Below the pieces are notes generated by a model. It was not told where the DNA came from. It was given only the letters and a program-made list of their open reading frames with translations, and searched no databases. 64,000 nucleotides of DNA, from assembly GCA_902788865.1 (NCBI GenBank), contig CADALZ010000005.1, positions 1-64,000 of the forward strand. The letters are read 5' to 3'. This stretch comes from an uncultured Bacteroidales bacterium (GTDB lineage Bacteria > Bacteroidota > Bacteroidia > Bacteroidales > Bacteroidaceae). Shown piece by piece: positions 8,437 to 16,747 of this stretch (the stretch's first letter is position 1; each line of letters opens with the position of its first letter). Both the position numbers and the translations under genes were made by a program.

Positions 8437-9141
8437 ATGAAACACGATATACTCTGGCTGACCTCATTGTTCCGTCTGTTCTATCCGCACTATTGTGCTG
8501 TTTGTGGAGCCCGCTTGCAAGATAATGAAGAAGCACTTTGCAGTGAATGCCTTAGTGATTTACCTCGCACACCTTATCTTCTAAGTAATGGTCATTTGGT
8601 GGAACGCCTTTTTTGGGGGAAATTCCCTTTAGGGCGTGCTGCAGCATTCTTTTACTATCGCCCTGGTGATTCCTATGCAGAAGTGATTCATTTGTTAAAG
8701 TACAAAGGAAGAAGCGATCTGGGATGCGCCATGGGTAGAATTATGGCAAAAGAATTGGCTGTTCAAGGTTTCTTTGAGGGAGTAGATGTTTTGATTCCTG
8801 TCCCTTTACATGAAAAACGACTGAAACAGAGAGGTTACAACCAAAGCGAACGCATCGCAGCGGGTATTTCTGAGCAGACGGGAATCCCTGTATGGCCAGC
8901 AGCTGTACGTAGAGTAAAATATACAGAAACACAGACTCAAAAGACAGCCCAAGAGCGATTTGAGAATATGAAGGATGTTTTTAAACTTAATATGTCTGCT
9001 GCAGAACTGCAAGATAAGCATGTGATGCTGATAGACGATGTGCTCACCACCAGTGCCACACTTACCGCATGTGCTGATAGCATGAAAGATATTAAGGGCA
9101 TCACAATCAGTATTCTGGCGTTGGCATTGGCTGGGCATTAG
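8437..9141 (+). CDS. comF: ComF-family phosphoribosyltransferase-like protein
   Basis: A 234-residue ComF protein. It has the N-terminal zinc ribbon with Cys20, Cys23, Cys35 and Cys38 (CAVC...CSEC), the segment PVPLHEKRLKQRGYNQSERI typical of ComF, and the PRPP-binding motif VMLIDDVLTTSATL near residue 200. ComF is needed for DNA uptake in several bacteria and interacts with primosome/recombination proteins; its enzymatic activity is unsettled. It starts 23 bases after the YifB gene and probably shares its transcript. Confidence 0.9.
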   Translation: MKHDILWLTSLFRLFYPHYCAVCGARLQDNEEALCSECLSDLPRTPYLLSNGHLVERLFWGKFPLGRAAAFFYYRPGDSYAEVIHLLKYKGRSDLGCAMGRIMAKELAVQGFFEGVDVLIPVPLHEKRLKQRGYNQSERIAAGISEQTGIPVWPAAVRRVKYTETQTQKTAQERFENMKDVFKLNMSAAELQDKHVMLIDDVLTTSATLTACADSMKDIKGITISILALALAGH

Positions 9142-9169
9142 AGATAGAATGCTATGCTAAATTGTTTTT

Positions 9170-9442
9170 TAGACTTCACACTTCACGGGTGTATATTAAA
9201 TCTCAGATAATCAATTGCATACAGATTGTTTTGCTTCGTAGAGACTTCACAAGACTTCACATAGACATCACGCTGTTAATTCATGGAACATTATGATATG
9301 CATGTGCTATCTACTCCTTGAGGTGAATATTAGTTCTTCGTGAGATCTGTGTGAAGTCTTGTGAAGTCTCGTTTTTCTCTTTTAATATAGATACGTGATG
9401 ATAAATATGCTCTTTATTTGTTTCTGTGAAGTGTGAAGTCTA
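9170..9442. repeat. Nested inverted repeats built from an ACTTCAC unit
   Basis: An outer perfect pair (9170-9186 with 9426-9442, 17 bases) encloses an inner perfect pair (9241-9260 with 9351-9370, 20 bases). Each arm is itself two copies of an ACTTCAC-like unit, with a period of 7 in the outer arm and 10 in the inner arm. No gene is seen in 9142-9686; the rest of this 545-base gap shows only the terminator at 9649-9683. Confidence 0.85.
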
Positions 9443-9648
9443 TTTTTAAAATCGTACATTTTTTTTGTCTGATAGTTATCAGCCATTTCCTGCTTAGTTG
9501 GATAGTAGGTCAGTCACAGTTATGACTGACCTAAGTCTAAGTTTTGCCTGAACTCATTCTTGCTAGTGACTAACCTATTTCAAACAGATGACTTTGCAAT
9601 AAGATTATTCATTTTGCATGCTTTTCATTTAGGAAAGGGGCTGATAGA

Positions 9649-9683
9649 AAACACAAAAAAGGCTTTCCAAACGGAAAGCCTTT
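9649..9683 (-). terminator. Intrinsic terminator of the tRNA-Asn genes
   Basis: On the minus strand AAAGGCTTTCC, loop GTTT, GGAAAGCCTTTTTT forms a perfect 11-base stem followed by a U-run, placed immediately downstream of the second tRNA-Asn. Confidence 0.85.
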
Positions 9684-9686
9684 CTG

Positions 9687-9760
9687 CTCTTCTTCTTGGA
9701 CTTGAACCAAGGACCCTCTGATTAACAGTCAGATGCTCTAACCAACTGAGCTAAAGAAGA
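9687..9760 (-). tRNA. tRNA-Asn (GTT), copy 1
   Basis: A 74-base cloverleaf on the minus strand: acceptor TCTTCTT/AAGAAGA, D arm GCTCAGTTGGTTAGAGC, anticodon arm TCTGACTGTTAATCAGA with anticodon GTT, T arm CTTGGTTCAAGTCCAAG, discriminator G. CCA is not encoded. Confidence 0.95.
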
Positions 9761-9781
9761 AGGTTGCATTTAAGCCTTAAG

Positions 9782-9855
9782 CTCTTCTTCTTGGACTTGA
9801 ACCAAGGACCCTCTGATTAACAGTCAGATGCTCTAACCAACTGAGCTAAAGAAGA
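9782..9855 (-). tRNA. tRNA-Asn (GTT), copy 2
   Basis: Identical in all 74 bases to the copy at 9687-9760, separated by 21 bases. A minus-strand promoter element (TACTTTTG, 9893-9886) lies upstream, so both tRNAs are probably one transcript ending at the terminator at 9649. Confidence 0.95.
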
Positions 9856-9885
9856 ATTTTTTGTTTTTAATTCTTAAATGCGGTG

Positions 9886-9924
9886 CAAAAGTAATAGGAT
9901 ATTTTGAATTATGCAATATCTTTG
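9886..9924. promoter_or_regulatory. Divergent promoter elements, tRNA-Asn and PfkB kinase
   Basis: CAAAAGTA at 9886-9893 is a minus-strand TACTTTTG for the tRNAs. TATCTTTG at 9917-9924 is a plus-strand -7 element 18 bases before the kinase ATG at 9942. Confidence 0.6.
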
Positions 9925-9941
9925 CAGAAAAATATTTAAAA

Positions 9942-10913
9942 ATGGACAAGATTTTAGGTCTCGGCAATGCACTGACGGATGTGGCAGTGGCACTGAAGGA
10001 GGAAAATATACTGCAGGAAATGGCTCTGCCTAAGGGGGGAATGACGCATATAGATGCGCCTACGTATGACCGACTGAGGGGGTGGCTGGCTAACCAATCG
10101 CATACGGTGACTCCGGGCGGATCGGTGGCGAACGCCTGCAGGGCAATGGCGCGAATGGGCATGCTCACGGGTTACCTGGGCAAGGTGGGCAAGGATGACG
10201 TGGGACGTCGGTATGCACAGAGCCTGACGAGCGTGGGGGTGGAGAACAGACTGATAGTGACGGAGGAGCTGCCATCGGGGGTGTGCTGCGCTCTGATCTC
10301 GGAAGGGGGTGAGCGCACGTTTGCCAACCACATGGGGGCTTCGATAGACCTGCACGCGGAGGAGATGACGGCGGAGCGGATGGAGGGCTATGACTACCTC
10401 TTCTTGGAGGGGTATCTGGTGCAGAACCATGCGCTGATAGAACGGGCAGCGGCACTGGCGAAGGAGCTGGGCATGACGGTGGTGATGGATATGGCGAGCT
10501 ATAACGTGATACTGGCGGACCTGGACTTCTCGCGCTACTTGGTGGAGCACTACGTGGATGTGGTGTTTGCCAACGAGGAGGAGGCACGGGCGCTGACGGA
10601 TCTGGAACCGATGGAGGCGCTGCATGCACTGGCGGCTCTGACGGAGACGGCGGTGGTGAAGGTGGGGGCGAAGGGCTCTCTGGTGCAGCATGGACAGCAG
10701 GTGTGGCAGGTGCCAGCGGTGAAGGTGGCGCAGGTGGTGGACACTACAAGCGCTGGCGATCACTTTGCGGCGGGCTTCCTCTATGGGATGCTGCGCGGCG
10801 AGGCTCTGGATAGGTGCGCGGTGCTGGGGGCTAGGCTGGCGGCACTGGCGATACAGGTGATGGGAACGGTGATTCCAGAAAATGCTTTTCTGGAATCAAA
10901 ATTAAAAAATTAA
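9942..10913 (+). CDS. PfkB-family sugar/nucleoside kinase (adenosine kinase-like)
   Basis: A 323-residue ribokinase-fold kinase. The N-terminal GLGNALTDVAVAL and the glycine-rich GGSVANACRAMARMG match the family, as does the C-terminal PfkB signature DTTSAGDHFAAGFLYG with the catalytic Asp. Bacteroidales orthologues are usually annotated as adenosine kinase or ribokinase family; the substrate is not settled here. I take the ATG at 9942 because the -7 element at 9917-9924 lies downstream of the longer open frame's first codon at 9861. The last codons contain a perfect 12-base inverted repeat (10871-10897) and the stop runs into an A/T array. Confidence 0.85.
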   Translation: MDKILGLGNALTDVAVALKEENILQEMALPKGGMTHIDAPTYDRLRGWLANQSHTVTPGGSVANACRAMARMGMLTGYLGKVGKDDVGRRYAQSLTSVGVENRLIVTEELPSGVCCALISEGGERTFANHMGASIDLHAEEMTAERMEGYDYLFLEGYLVQNHALIERAAALAKELGMTVVMDMASYNVILADLDFSRYLVEHYVDVVFANEEEARALTDLEPMEALHALAALTETAVVKVGAKGSLVQHGQQVWQVPAVKVAQVVDTTSAGDHFAAGFLYGMLRGEALDRCAVLGARLAALAIQVMGTVIPENAFLESKLKN

Positions 10914-11034
10914 AATATTAAAAGATGCGAGTTGCAATTGCAATTGCAAAAATGCAAATATTCAAAAATGCAAAGATGCAAATTGCAAAATTGCAAATAT
11001 TAAAAGATTAAAATATTAAAAAATTAAAACGTTA
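10899..11034 (+). repeat. A/T-rich ATTAAA/ATGCAAA arrays after the kinase gene
   Basis: Overlapping short units (AAATTAA, AATATTAA, TTGCAA, ATGCAAA) run from the last codons of the kinase through the intergenic space. The stop codon TAA (10911-10913) lies in one of the ATTAA units. ATGCAAA-type units like those at 16681 and 13070-13180 recur in the middle. No gene is seen here. Confidence 0.7.
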
Positions 11035-11070
11035 TAAGATTGATGGGGATGGGGCGGAATGAACAGTGTT

Positions 11071-11102
11071 AATCCTCAATTCTCAATTCTCAATTCTCAA
11101 TT
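11071..11102 (+). repeat. AATTCTC heptamer array abutting the ctpA start codon
   Basis: Four heptamers (AATCCTC then AATTCTC three times) plus AATT end at 11102, directly before the ATG at 11103. They occupy the place where a ribosome-binding site would be. Confidence 0.9.
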
Positions 11103-12767
11103 ATGAAAGCAAGTAGTATAGTAAAAATAAGTGTGGGGGCGCTGGCGGGCGTGGCTGCGGGGGCTTGGATGGCTTTCGAGCTGAATGATGCGCACAACTT
11201 CGAGATGTCGAAGAATCTGGATATATTCAACTCGGTGATGAAGGAGCTGGATATGAACTATGTGGATACGATAGATGCAGGGAAGACGGTGAGGCAGGGA
11301 ATAGATGCCATGCTCTACGGTCTGGATCCCTACACGGTGTATTACCCAGAGGATGACCAGAGCGAACTGGAGCAGATGGTGAGCAACTCTTATGGGGGCA
11401 TAGGGGCGGTGATATCGTGGAACGCGAAGCTGAAACGTTCGGTGATCTCGGAACCGTATGAGGGCATGCCGGCTGCGGTGGCGGGCCTCAAGGTGGGGGA
11501 TGTGCTGATGGAGATAGATGGCGAGGACCTGGCGGGCAAGGATAACCAGGCGGTGAGCAACTTGCTGCGCGGACAGGTGGGCACGGAGTTTCATCTGAAG
11601 GTGCAACGCCCAGGGGTGGAGAAGCTGATGGACTTCGACATAGTGCGCCGACAGGTGCAGCTGCCTCTGATTCCTTACTATGCGAAGCTGGACAAGGGGG
11701 TGGGGTATATCAACCTGAGCACGTTCTCGGGCAACCCATCGAGCGACTTCCGCGCGGCGCTGGAGGATCTGCGGAAGCAGGGTATCACGTCGCTGGTGAT
11801 AGACATCAGAAGCAATGGAGGCGGACTGCTGGATGAGGCGGTGGAGATAGCCAACTTCTTCGTGCCTCGGGGACAGACGCTGGTGACCACGAAGGGTCGC
11901 GACCAGAAGGTGAGGGAGACGTACAAGACGCTGCGCGAACCGATAGACCTGAACTTGCCGCTGGCGGTGCTGGTGAACAGTGGCACGGCTTCTTCGTCGG
12001 AGATTCTGGCGGGGTCTCTGCAGGATCTGGACAGGGCGGTGGTGGTAGGCTCTCGCACGTATGGCAAGGGTCTGGTGCAGATGACGCGCTCGCTGCCTTA
12101 TGGGGCGGCGATGAAGCTGACGACTTCTAAATACTACATACCGAGCGGACGCTGCGTGCAGGCGATAGACTATCAGCACCGCAATGAGGATGGGAGCGTG
12201 GGGCGCATACCTGACAGCCTGACGAACGTGTTCCACACGGCAAAGGGGCGCATAGTGCGCGATGGTGGGGGCGTGACGCCTGACATCACGGTGGAGCAGG
12301 ACACGATGCCGAACATAGTGTATTACCTGATGAACGAGAACATCGTGTTCGACTATGCCACGCAGTACTGCCTGAAGCACCCGAAGGTAGCACCTGCCGA
12401 GGAGTTCAAGCTCACGGAGGCCGACTATGAGGATTTCAAGGCGTATGTGAAGCAGCAGGACTTCAAGTATGACCAGCAGACGGAGCGCATGCTGAAGGAT
12501 CTGAAGCGTATGGCGGAGTTTGAGGGCTACCTGCAGGGGGCGGATGCGGAGTTTGCTGCGCTGGAGCAGAAGCTGACGCACAACCTGGACTATGACTTGG
12601 ATCATGCGGCGGAGCAGATTAAGATGCTGCTGTCGGCAGAGCTGATGAAGCGCTACTACTTCCAGCGGGGCTCTATCATAGAGCAGCTGAAGGGGGATAA
12701 GGATCTGGAGGCTGCCGTGGCCGTGCTGACGGACGAAAGTAGGTTGAGGGAAATTTTAGGAAATTGA
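11103..12767 (+). CDS. ctpA: S41 C-terminal processing peptidase
   Basis: A 554-residue tail-specific protease. An N-terminal membrane anchor or signal (IVKISVGALAGVAAGAWMAF) is followed by the PDZ domain (about residues 90-175, GLKVGDVLMEIDGEDLAGKD) and the S41 catalytic domain, with nucleophile Ser in NSGTASSSEILAGSL and the Lys in SRTYGKGLVQ. It cleaves periplasmic substrates at their C-termini. The gene has heptamer arrays at both ends in opposite orientation: AATTCTC ending at the ATG and AATTGAG beginning at the stop. It is monocistronic here. Confidence 0.92.
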   Translation: MKASSIVKISVGALAGVAAGAWMAFELNDAHNFEMSKNLDIFNSVMKELDMNYVDTIDAGKTVRQGIDAMLYGLDPYTVYYPEDDQSELEQMVSNSYGGIGAVISWNAKLKRSVISEPYEGMPAAVAGLKVGDVLMEIDGEDLAGKDNQAVSNLLRGQVGTEFHLKVQRPGVEKLMDFDIVRRQVQLPLIPYYAKLDKGVGYINLSTFSGNPSSDFRAALEDLRKQGITSLVIDIRSNGGGLLDEAVEIANFFVPRGQTLVTTKGRDQKVRETYKTLREPIDLNLPLAVLVNSGTASSSEILAGSLQDLDRAVVVGSRTYGKGLVQMTRSLPYGAAMKLTTSKYYIPSGRCVQAIDYQHRNEDGSVGRIPDSLTNVFHTAKGRIVRDGGGVTPDITVEQDTMPNIVYYLMNENIVFDYATQYCLKHPKVAPAEEFKLTEADYEDFKAYVKQQDFKYDQQTERMLKDLKRMAEFEGYLQGADAEFAALEQKLTHNLDYDLDHAAEQIKMLLSAELMKRYYFQRGSIIEQLKGDKDLEAAVAVLTDESRLREILGN

Positions 12768-12794
12768 GAATTGAGAATTGAGAATTGAGGGATT
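12762..12794 (+). repeat. AATTGAG heptamer array containing the ctpA stop codon
   Basis: Four perfect AATTGAG units (12762-12789) then GGATT. The ctpA stop TGA (12765-12767) is inside the first unit. This is the reverse complement of the array before ctpA. Confidence 0.9.
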
Positions 12795-12849
12795 AATAGG
12801 TTTTTTTACAACGGATTATACGGATTTTTTTTGGAGGATTGAGGATTGG

Positions 12850-13048
12850 TAAGCCCCAGAGGGGCGAAATATGGTAGCCAGCCATGTCAATGGCTGGTAA
12901 TATGGATGCTAAAGAGAGACAGCGTGCCGTAGGTACGCAATAAATATAGGTGGCGTACCTAAAGGCACGCATTCTATGGCCGCTATTTATCCAGCCATTG
13001 ACATGGCTGGCTACCCTATTATTGACATGGCTGGCTACCCTATTAGAT
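12850..13048. repeat. REP/MITE-like palindromic element
   Basis: After a CCCCAGAGGGG mini-hairpin, a perfect 25-base inverted pair (12873-12897 with 12991-13015) encloses an inner inverted pair (12922-12938 with 12953-12970) and a 14-base loop. The outer right arm overlaps a perfect 24-base tandem duplication (12997-13020 and 13021-13044). The AGCCCC-GGGGCGAAATATGGTAGCC style resembles REP sequences moved by RAYT transposases; no transposase gene is present here. Confidence 0.75.
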
Positions 13049-13182
13049 GCCTACGGCATCCCCTTTTTGCATATTTGCATATTTTAATTTTTTAATGTTT
13101 TAATTTTACGGCGTAGCCGTATATGTGCCTACGGCATCCCCTTTTGCATATTTGCATTTTTTAATGTTTTAATTTTTGCATT
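13049..13182. repeat. Approximate 55-base direct repeat downstream of ispG
   Basis: A block starting GCCTACGGCATCCCC and continuing with TTTGCATATTTGCAT and TTTTAATGTTTTAAT occurs twice, at about 13049-13107 and 13130-13182. The second copy runs up to the minus-strand stop codon of ispG. No gene is seen in 12768-13183. Confidence 0.75.
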
Positions 13183-13183
13183 T

Positions 13184-15019
13184 TCAACTCGTTGCCAAAT
13201 CTTTGGCAATGAGTTGAAGCAGTCTTTCCACGGCCTCCTCTTCGGGGATGTTCTTCTCGATGCATTGTTTCTGCTTGTAGAGGCTGACGCGGTTTCGGCC
13301 AGCTCCTACGTAGCCATAGTCGGCATCGGCCATCTCGCCGGGGCCGTTGACGATGCATCCCATGATGCCTATCTTGAGGCCCTTGAGGTGGGAGGTGGCT
13401 GCCTTGATGCGGGCAATGGTGTCCTCGAGGTTGTAGAGGGTGCGGCCGCATCCGGGGCAAGAGATATACTCGGTCTTACTGATGCGGAGGCGCCCTGCCT
13501 GCAGGATGGAGAACGCGATGCTATCGGTGGTGGTGACGGGTATCTTGCCGTTGTTGAACAGGAAGAGGCCGTCGCAGAATCCATCGAAGATGAGGGGTCC
13601 CATATCGGCAGCGGCACGTATCTGGAGGTCTTCTACCTCGGCCTCGGCATAGGCCTGGATGAAGACGAGCGGATTCTGAAGGTCGGCTATCAGCAGGCGA
13701 TGTGCGATGGCGCGCAGCTCTCCGAGACGGTTGGGATGGCGGCTCTGCGCCAGCAGCACGATCTCGGGATGATACTTCAGACAGGCCAACAGTTCGGGGC
13801 CGAAGCTCTCATAGTTGACGAAGAGGAACTTCAGCGGGGCAGGGCAGAAGCTCAGCAGATGGAGCATGTCTGTCTTGAACACCGGCCAAGTGTCGGGCTC
13901 GCCGTCCCACGCATTGGCATCTACGATGTATTGCTGACCCTCGATGAGCTTCTTAGGCAACTTGCTGCCCACGTAGAGGTAATCGGGCGTGAAGTTGGGA
14001 TGGAAGTCCCAGTTGTTGGTGAGACGCCCAGAGATCACCACGGGCACGGCACTGCCACCGATGTTGCGCACTTGGCGCGTGACGCGGCGTGAGGGGTGCA
14101 GGTAGTCGAACTGCGGGGCAGCCTGCGCAGGGATAGGCGGCAGGCCTGCGTGCAGCAGCACATAGTCGCGCAACTTCTCCGCTACGGGAATCTCCGCCTC
14201 GGGCGCTTCACTGAGAGAGACACGGATGGTGTCGCCCAAGCCATCGGCCAGCAGGGCACCGATGCCCAGGGCCGACTTGATGCGACCGTCTTCGCCCTCG
14301 CCAGCTTCTGTGACACCGAGGTGCAGCGGAAAGTGCATGTCTTCTTGCTCCATGGTATAGGCCAGCAGGCGCACGGTCTTCACCATGATCACAGGGTTGG
14401 AGGCCTTGATGGAAATCACCACGTCGTGGAAATCTTCTGCCACGCAGATGCGCAGGAACTCCATGCAGCTCTCCACCATGCCCTCGGGCGTGTCGCCATA
14501 GCGGCTCATGATGCGGTCTGACAGGGAGCCGTGGTTGACACCGATGCGTATGGCGGTGTGATGCTCCTTGCAGATCTGGAGGAACGGCACGAAGCGGCGG
14601 CGGATCTTCTCTATCTCCTGCGCATACTCCTCATCGCTGTATTCCAAGTGCTTGAAGAGGCGGGCAGGATCTACGTAGTTGCCTGGATTGATGCGCACCT
14701 TGTCGGCAATGGTGGCAGCTACATCGGCCACTACGGGGTTGAAGTGTATATCGGCCACCAGCGGCACTTGACAGCCCGCCTGACGAAGTCCCTCCTTGAT
14801 GAGGCGCAGGTTCTCTGCCTCCTTGGTACCCTGCGTGGTGAGGCGCACATACTCGCCCCCTGCAGCCACGATGCGCTTAGTCTGCGCGATGCAGCCCTCG
14901 GTATCCATGGTAGAGGTGTTGGTCATGCTCTGCAGGCGGATAGGGTTGTCACCGCCCAGAGGCGTCTGCCCCACATGCACCTCTACGGTCTTGCGACGTT
15001 GATAGTTGAATAAGTCCAT
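13184..15019 (-). CDS. ispG: 4-hydroxy-3-methylbut-2-enyl diphosphate synthase
   Basis: A 611-residue IspG (GcpE), the penultimate enzyme of the MEP isoprenoid pathway. The N-terminal TIM-barrel (IRLQSMTNTSTMDTEGC) and the C-terminal [4Fe-4S] domain with CPGC and MGCIVNGPGEMADADYG are present. At about 600 residues it is the long form with a middle insertion domain, as in Bacteroidetes, Chlamydiae and plants, rather than the 370-residue E. coli form. Its ATG overlaps the purE stop by one base, so it is the last gene of gcvH-purE-ispG. Confidence 0.95.
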   Translation of the reverse strand: MDLFNYQRRKTVEVHVGQTPLGGDNPIRLQSMTNTSTMDTEGCIAQTKRIVAAGGEYVRLTTQGTKEAENLRLIKEGLRQAGCQVPLVADIHFNPVVADVAATIADKVRINPGNYVDPARLFKHLEYSDEEYAQEIEKIRRRFVPFLQICKEHHTAIRIGVNHGSLSDRIMSRYGDTPEGMVESCMEFLRICVAEDFHDVVISIKASNPVIMVKTVRLLAYTMEQEDMHFPLHLGVTEAGEGEDGRIKSALGIGALLADGLGDTIRVSLSEAPEAEIPVAEKLRDYVLLHAGLPPIPAQAAPQFDYLHPSRRVTRQVRNIGGSAVPVVISGRLTNNWDFHPNFTPDYLYVGSKLPKKLIEGQQYIVDANAWDGEPDTWPVFKTDMLHLLSFCPAPLKFLFVNYESFGPELLACLKYHPEIVLLAQSRHPNRLGELRAIAHRLLIADLQNPLVFIQAYAEAEVEDLQIRAAADMGPLIFDGFCDGLFLFNNGKIPVTTTDSIAFSILQAGRLRISKTEYISCPGCGRTLYNLEDTIARIKAATSHLKGLKIGIMGCIVNGPGEMADADYGYVGAGRNRVSLYKQKQCIEKNIPEEEAVERLLQLIAKDLATS

Positions 15020-15528
15020 CAGTCCACTTTATACGCGTATTTCACTTCCTTCAGTTCGGCGTTTGCCTTCACGATCTTCGACTTCAGGCCCTCCTTGTAG
15101 GCAGCCAGCGATGCGGCCAGATCGGCATCGGCCAGTGCGAGCATCTGCACGGCCAGGATGGCAGCATTCATGGCGCCATTGATGGCCACGGTGGCTACAG
15201 GTATGCCCGGAGGCATCTGTAGGATGGAGTAAAGAGCATCTACCCCGTCGAGCGCTGAGCCCTTGATGGGCACGCCGATGACGGGCAGGGTGGTGCTGGC
15301 GGCTATCACGCCAGGCAGTGCGGCAGCCATGCCTGCCCCTGCGATGATGACTTTGATGCCGCGTGCCTGTGCCCCTGTGGCGAAGGCTTCCACCTCCTTA
15401 GGGGTGCGGTGGGCAGAGAGGGCGTTCATCTCGAAGGGAACGTGCATCTCGTCGAGCAACTTGGCGGCTTTCTCCATGACGGGCAGGTCGGAGGTGCTGC
15501 CCATGATAATACTTACTACGGGAGTCAT
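15019..15528 (-). CDS. purE: N5-carboxyaminoimidazole ribonucleotide mutase
   Basis: A 169-residue class I PurE of de novo purine synthesis, converting N5-CAIR to CAIR. It shows the family start [20 protein letters not shown] with the catalytic Ser and Asp, then VLSAHRTP-type sequence ([11 protein letters not shown]) and [15 protein letters not shown]. It lies 4 bases after gcvH and overlaps ispG by one base. Confidence 0.95.
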   Translation of the reverse strand: MTPVVSIIMGSTSDLPVMEKAAKLLDEMHVPFEMNALSAHRTPKEVEAFATGAQARGIKVIIAGAGMAAALPGVIAASTTLPVIGVPIKGSALDGVDALYSILQMPPGIPVATVAINGAMNAAILAVQMLALADADLAASLAAYKEGLKSKIVKANAELKEVKYAYKVD

Positions 15529-15532
15529 GCAT

Positions 15533-15913
15533 TTATGCGTTTATCAGTTTCTTATAATCCTCGGCACTGAGGAGGCTGTCGAAGTCGGCATCGGCAGCAG
15601 GCTTGATCTTCACCAGCCAGCCCTCACCGTAAGGGTCTTGGTTGACCAACTCAGGCTGATCGGCCAAAGCCTCGTTCTGCTCCAGCACCTCACCGCCTAC
15701 AGGCAGGAAGATGTCTGAGATGGTCTTCACCACCTCGATGGTGCCGAACACATCGCCTGCGTTCAAAGTCTCGCCAACGGTCTGAATATCAACAAACACG
15801 ATGTCGCCAAGCTGGTCTTGTGCATAGTCTGTGATGCCTACATAGGCCACGTCGCCCTCAAGGCGTATCCACTCATGTTCACTGGTGTACTTGATGTTCT
15901 CTGGGAAATTCAT
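15533..15913 (-). CDS. gcvH: Glycine cleavage system H protein
   Basis: A 126-residue lipoyl carrier of the glycine cleavage complex. [20 protein letters not shown] and the lipoyl-lysine site [18 protein letters not shown] are present, at the expected length. No gcvP or gcvT is in the window. A minus-strand -7 element at 15955-15948 marks it as first gene of the operon with purE and ispG. Confidence 0.95.
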   Translation of the reverse strand: MNFPENIKYTSEHEWIRLEGDVAYVGITDYAQDQLGDIVFVDIQTVGETLNAGDVFGTIEVVKTISDIFLPVGGEVLEQNEALADQPELVNQDPYGEGWLVKIKPAADADFDSLLSAEDYKKLINA

Positions 15914-15947
15914 AGTTTACAATATTAAAAGGTTTGACATATAGGTG

Positions 15948-15955
15948 CAAAGGTA
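15948..15955 (-). promoter_or_regulatory. -7 element of the gcvH-purE-ispG operon
   Basis: CAAAGGTA on the plus strand is TACCTTTG on the minus strand, 35 bases upstream of the gcvH ATG. Confidence 0.6.
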
Positions 15956-15995
15956 AGCAATAATTTCCAATTATCCACTCTCTGTGCCGAAATTC

Positions 15996-16670
15996 TTAGA
16001 AGAGCAGGAAGCCGAGGGGCATGCCCAGAGAGGGATGCAGCACCACCAGCGCACAGATGAGGCCGATGGCAAACCCTCCGAGCACCTCGCTGAGGGTGTG
16101 ATGGCCTAAGGAGATGCGTGCCGAACCCAGTAGGCCTGCGATGAAGACGATGAGGCAGAGCCACCAGATGGGGTTGTAGCCAAACAACTCGCTGAAAGCG
16201 ATGAGACCGCCTACGATGGCACCAGCGCCCGCCATGTGCTCGCTGACCTTCCAGAACAGATTCAGCAAGATGCACAGCACCTGTGAGAGTAGGCCTACGA
16301 GGATGATGCCCGACATATACCACGGGATATTCATCTGCCGCATAAGCAGCAAGCAGCAGACATACGACAGGATGGTGAGCAGGAAGGGCAGGTAGCGATG
16401 CTCCTTCAGCGTGAGGTCTCGGGTGCTGAGCTTATTGAGCCTGCAATACACCCAGATGGCCAGTGAAGGCGTGAGGATGGTGAACGTATAGACAATGCCC
16501 AAGATGATGAGCTTGTAGGCCAGAGGCAGCATGCGCAGGTAGGAGATCAAGAGCAAAATGAGGAACGCCAAGAAGGGGATGCTAAACGGTGTGAACACCG
16601 TAGATACCACCTTGGCTATCCGCTGCTCTAAGCCCATGCTGGGCGCCGTAGTCACTTTCTCTTCCTCCAT
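15996..16670 (-). CDS. PAP2-superfamily membrane protein
   Basis: A 224-residue polytopic protein with about six hydrophobic segments. In the C-terminal half, SEHMAGAGAIVGG and ARISLGHHTLSEVLGGFAIG align with the PAP2 phosphatase motifs 2 and 3 (R-x5-H), but the final Asp of motif 3 is Glu and motif 1 is not obvious. It could be a lipid phosphatase or an inactive relative. I take the ATG at 16670 (MEEEKV) because the longer frame to 16703 is made only of the ATGCAAA octamer array. It is 82 bases upstream of gcvH. Confidence 0.7.
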   Translation of the reverse strand: MEEEKVTTAPSMGLEQRIAKVVSTVFTPFSIPFLAFLILLLISYLRMLPLAYKLIILGIVYTFTILTPSLAIWVYCRLNKLSTRDLTLKEHRYLPFLLTILSYVCCLLLMRQMNIPWYMSGIILVGLLSQVLCILLNLFWKVSEHMAGAGAIVGGLIAFSELFGYNPIWWLCLIVFIAGLLGSARISLGHHTLSEVLGGFAIGLICALVVLHPSLGMPLGFLLF

Positions 16671-16680
16671 AAACTTAATC

Positions 16681-16728
16681 TTTGCATTTTTGCATCTTTG
16701 CATCTTTGCATCTTTGCATTATTGCATA
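16681..16728 (-). repeat. ATGCAAAG octamer array upstream of the PAP2 gene
   Basis: Six 8-base units (TTTGCATN on the plus strand) end 10 bases before the PAP2 start codon. Read on the coding strand every unit contains ATG, and the 8-base period places ATGs in all three frames. Confidence 0.85.
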
Positions 16729-16747
16729 TTACACCATAGCCATATAG

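Noticed and set aside
9954..10763. Open frame of 269 codons on the minus strand opposite the PfkB kinase
   Set aside because: Low-complexity His/Arg-rich translation lying wholly within a clear kinase gene on the other strand.
11097..12605. Open frame of 502 codons on the minus strand opposite ctpA
   Set aside because: It mirrors the high-G+C codon pattern of ctpA, has no recognisable domains and is full of His/Arg/Leu, as expected of an antisense shadow.
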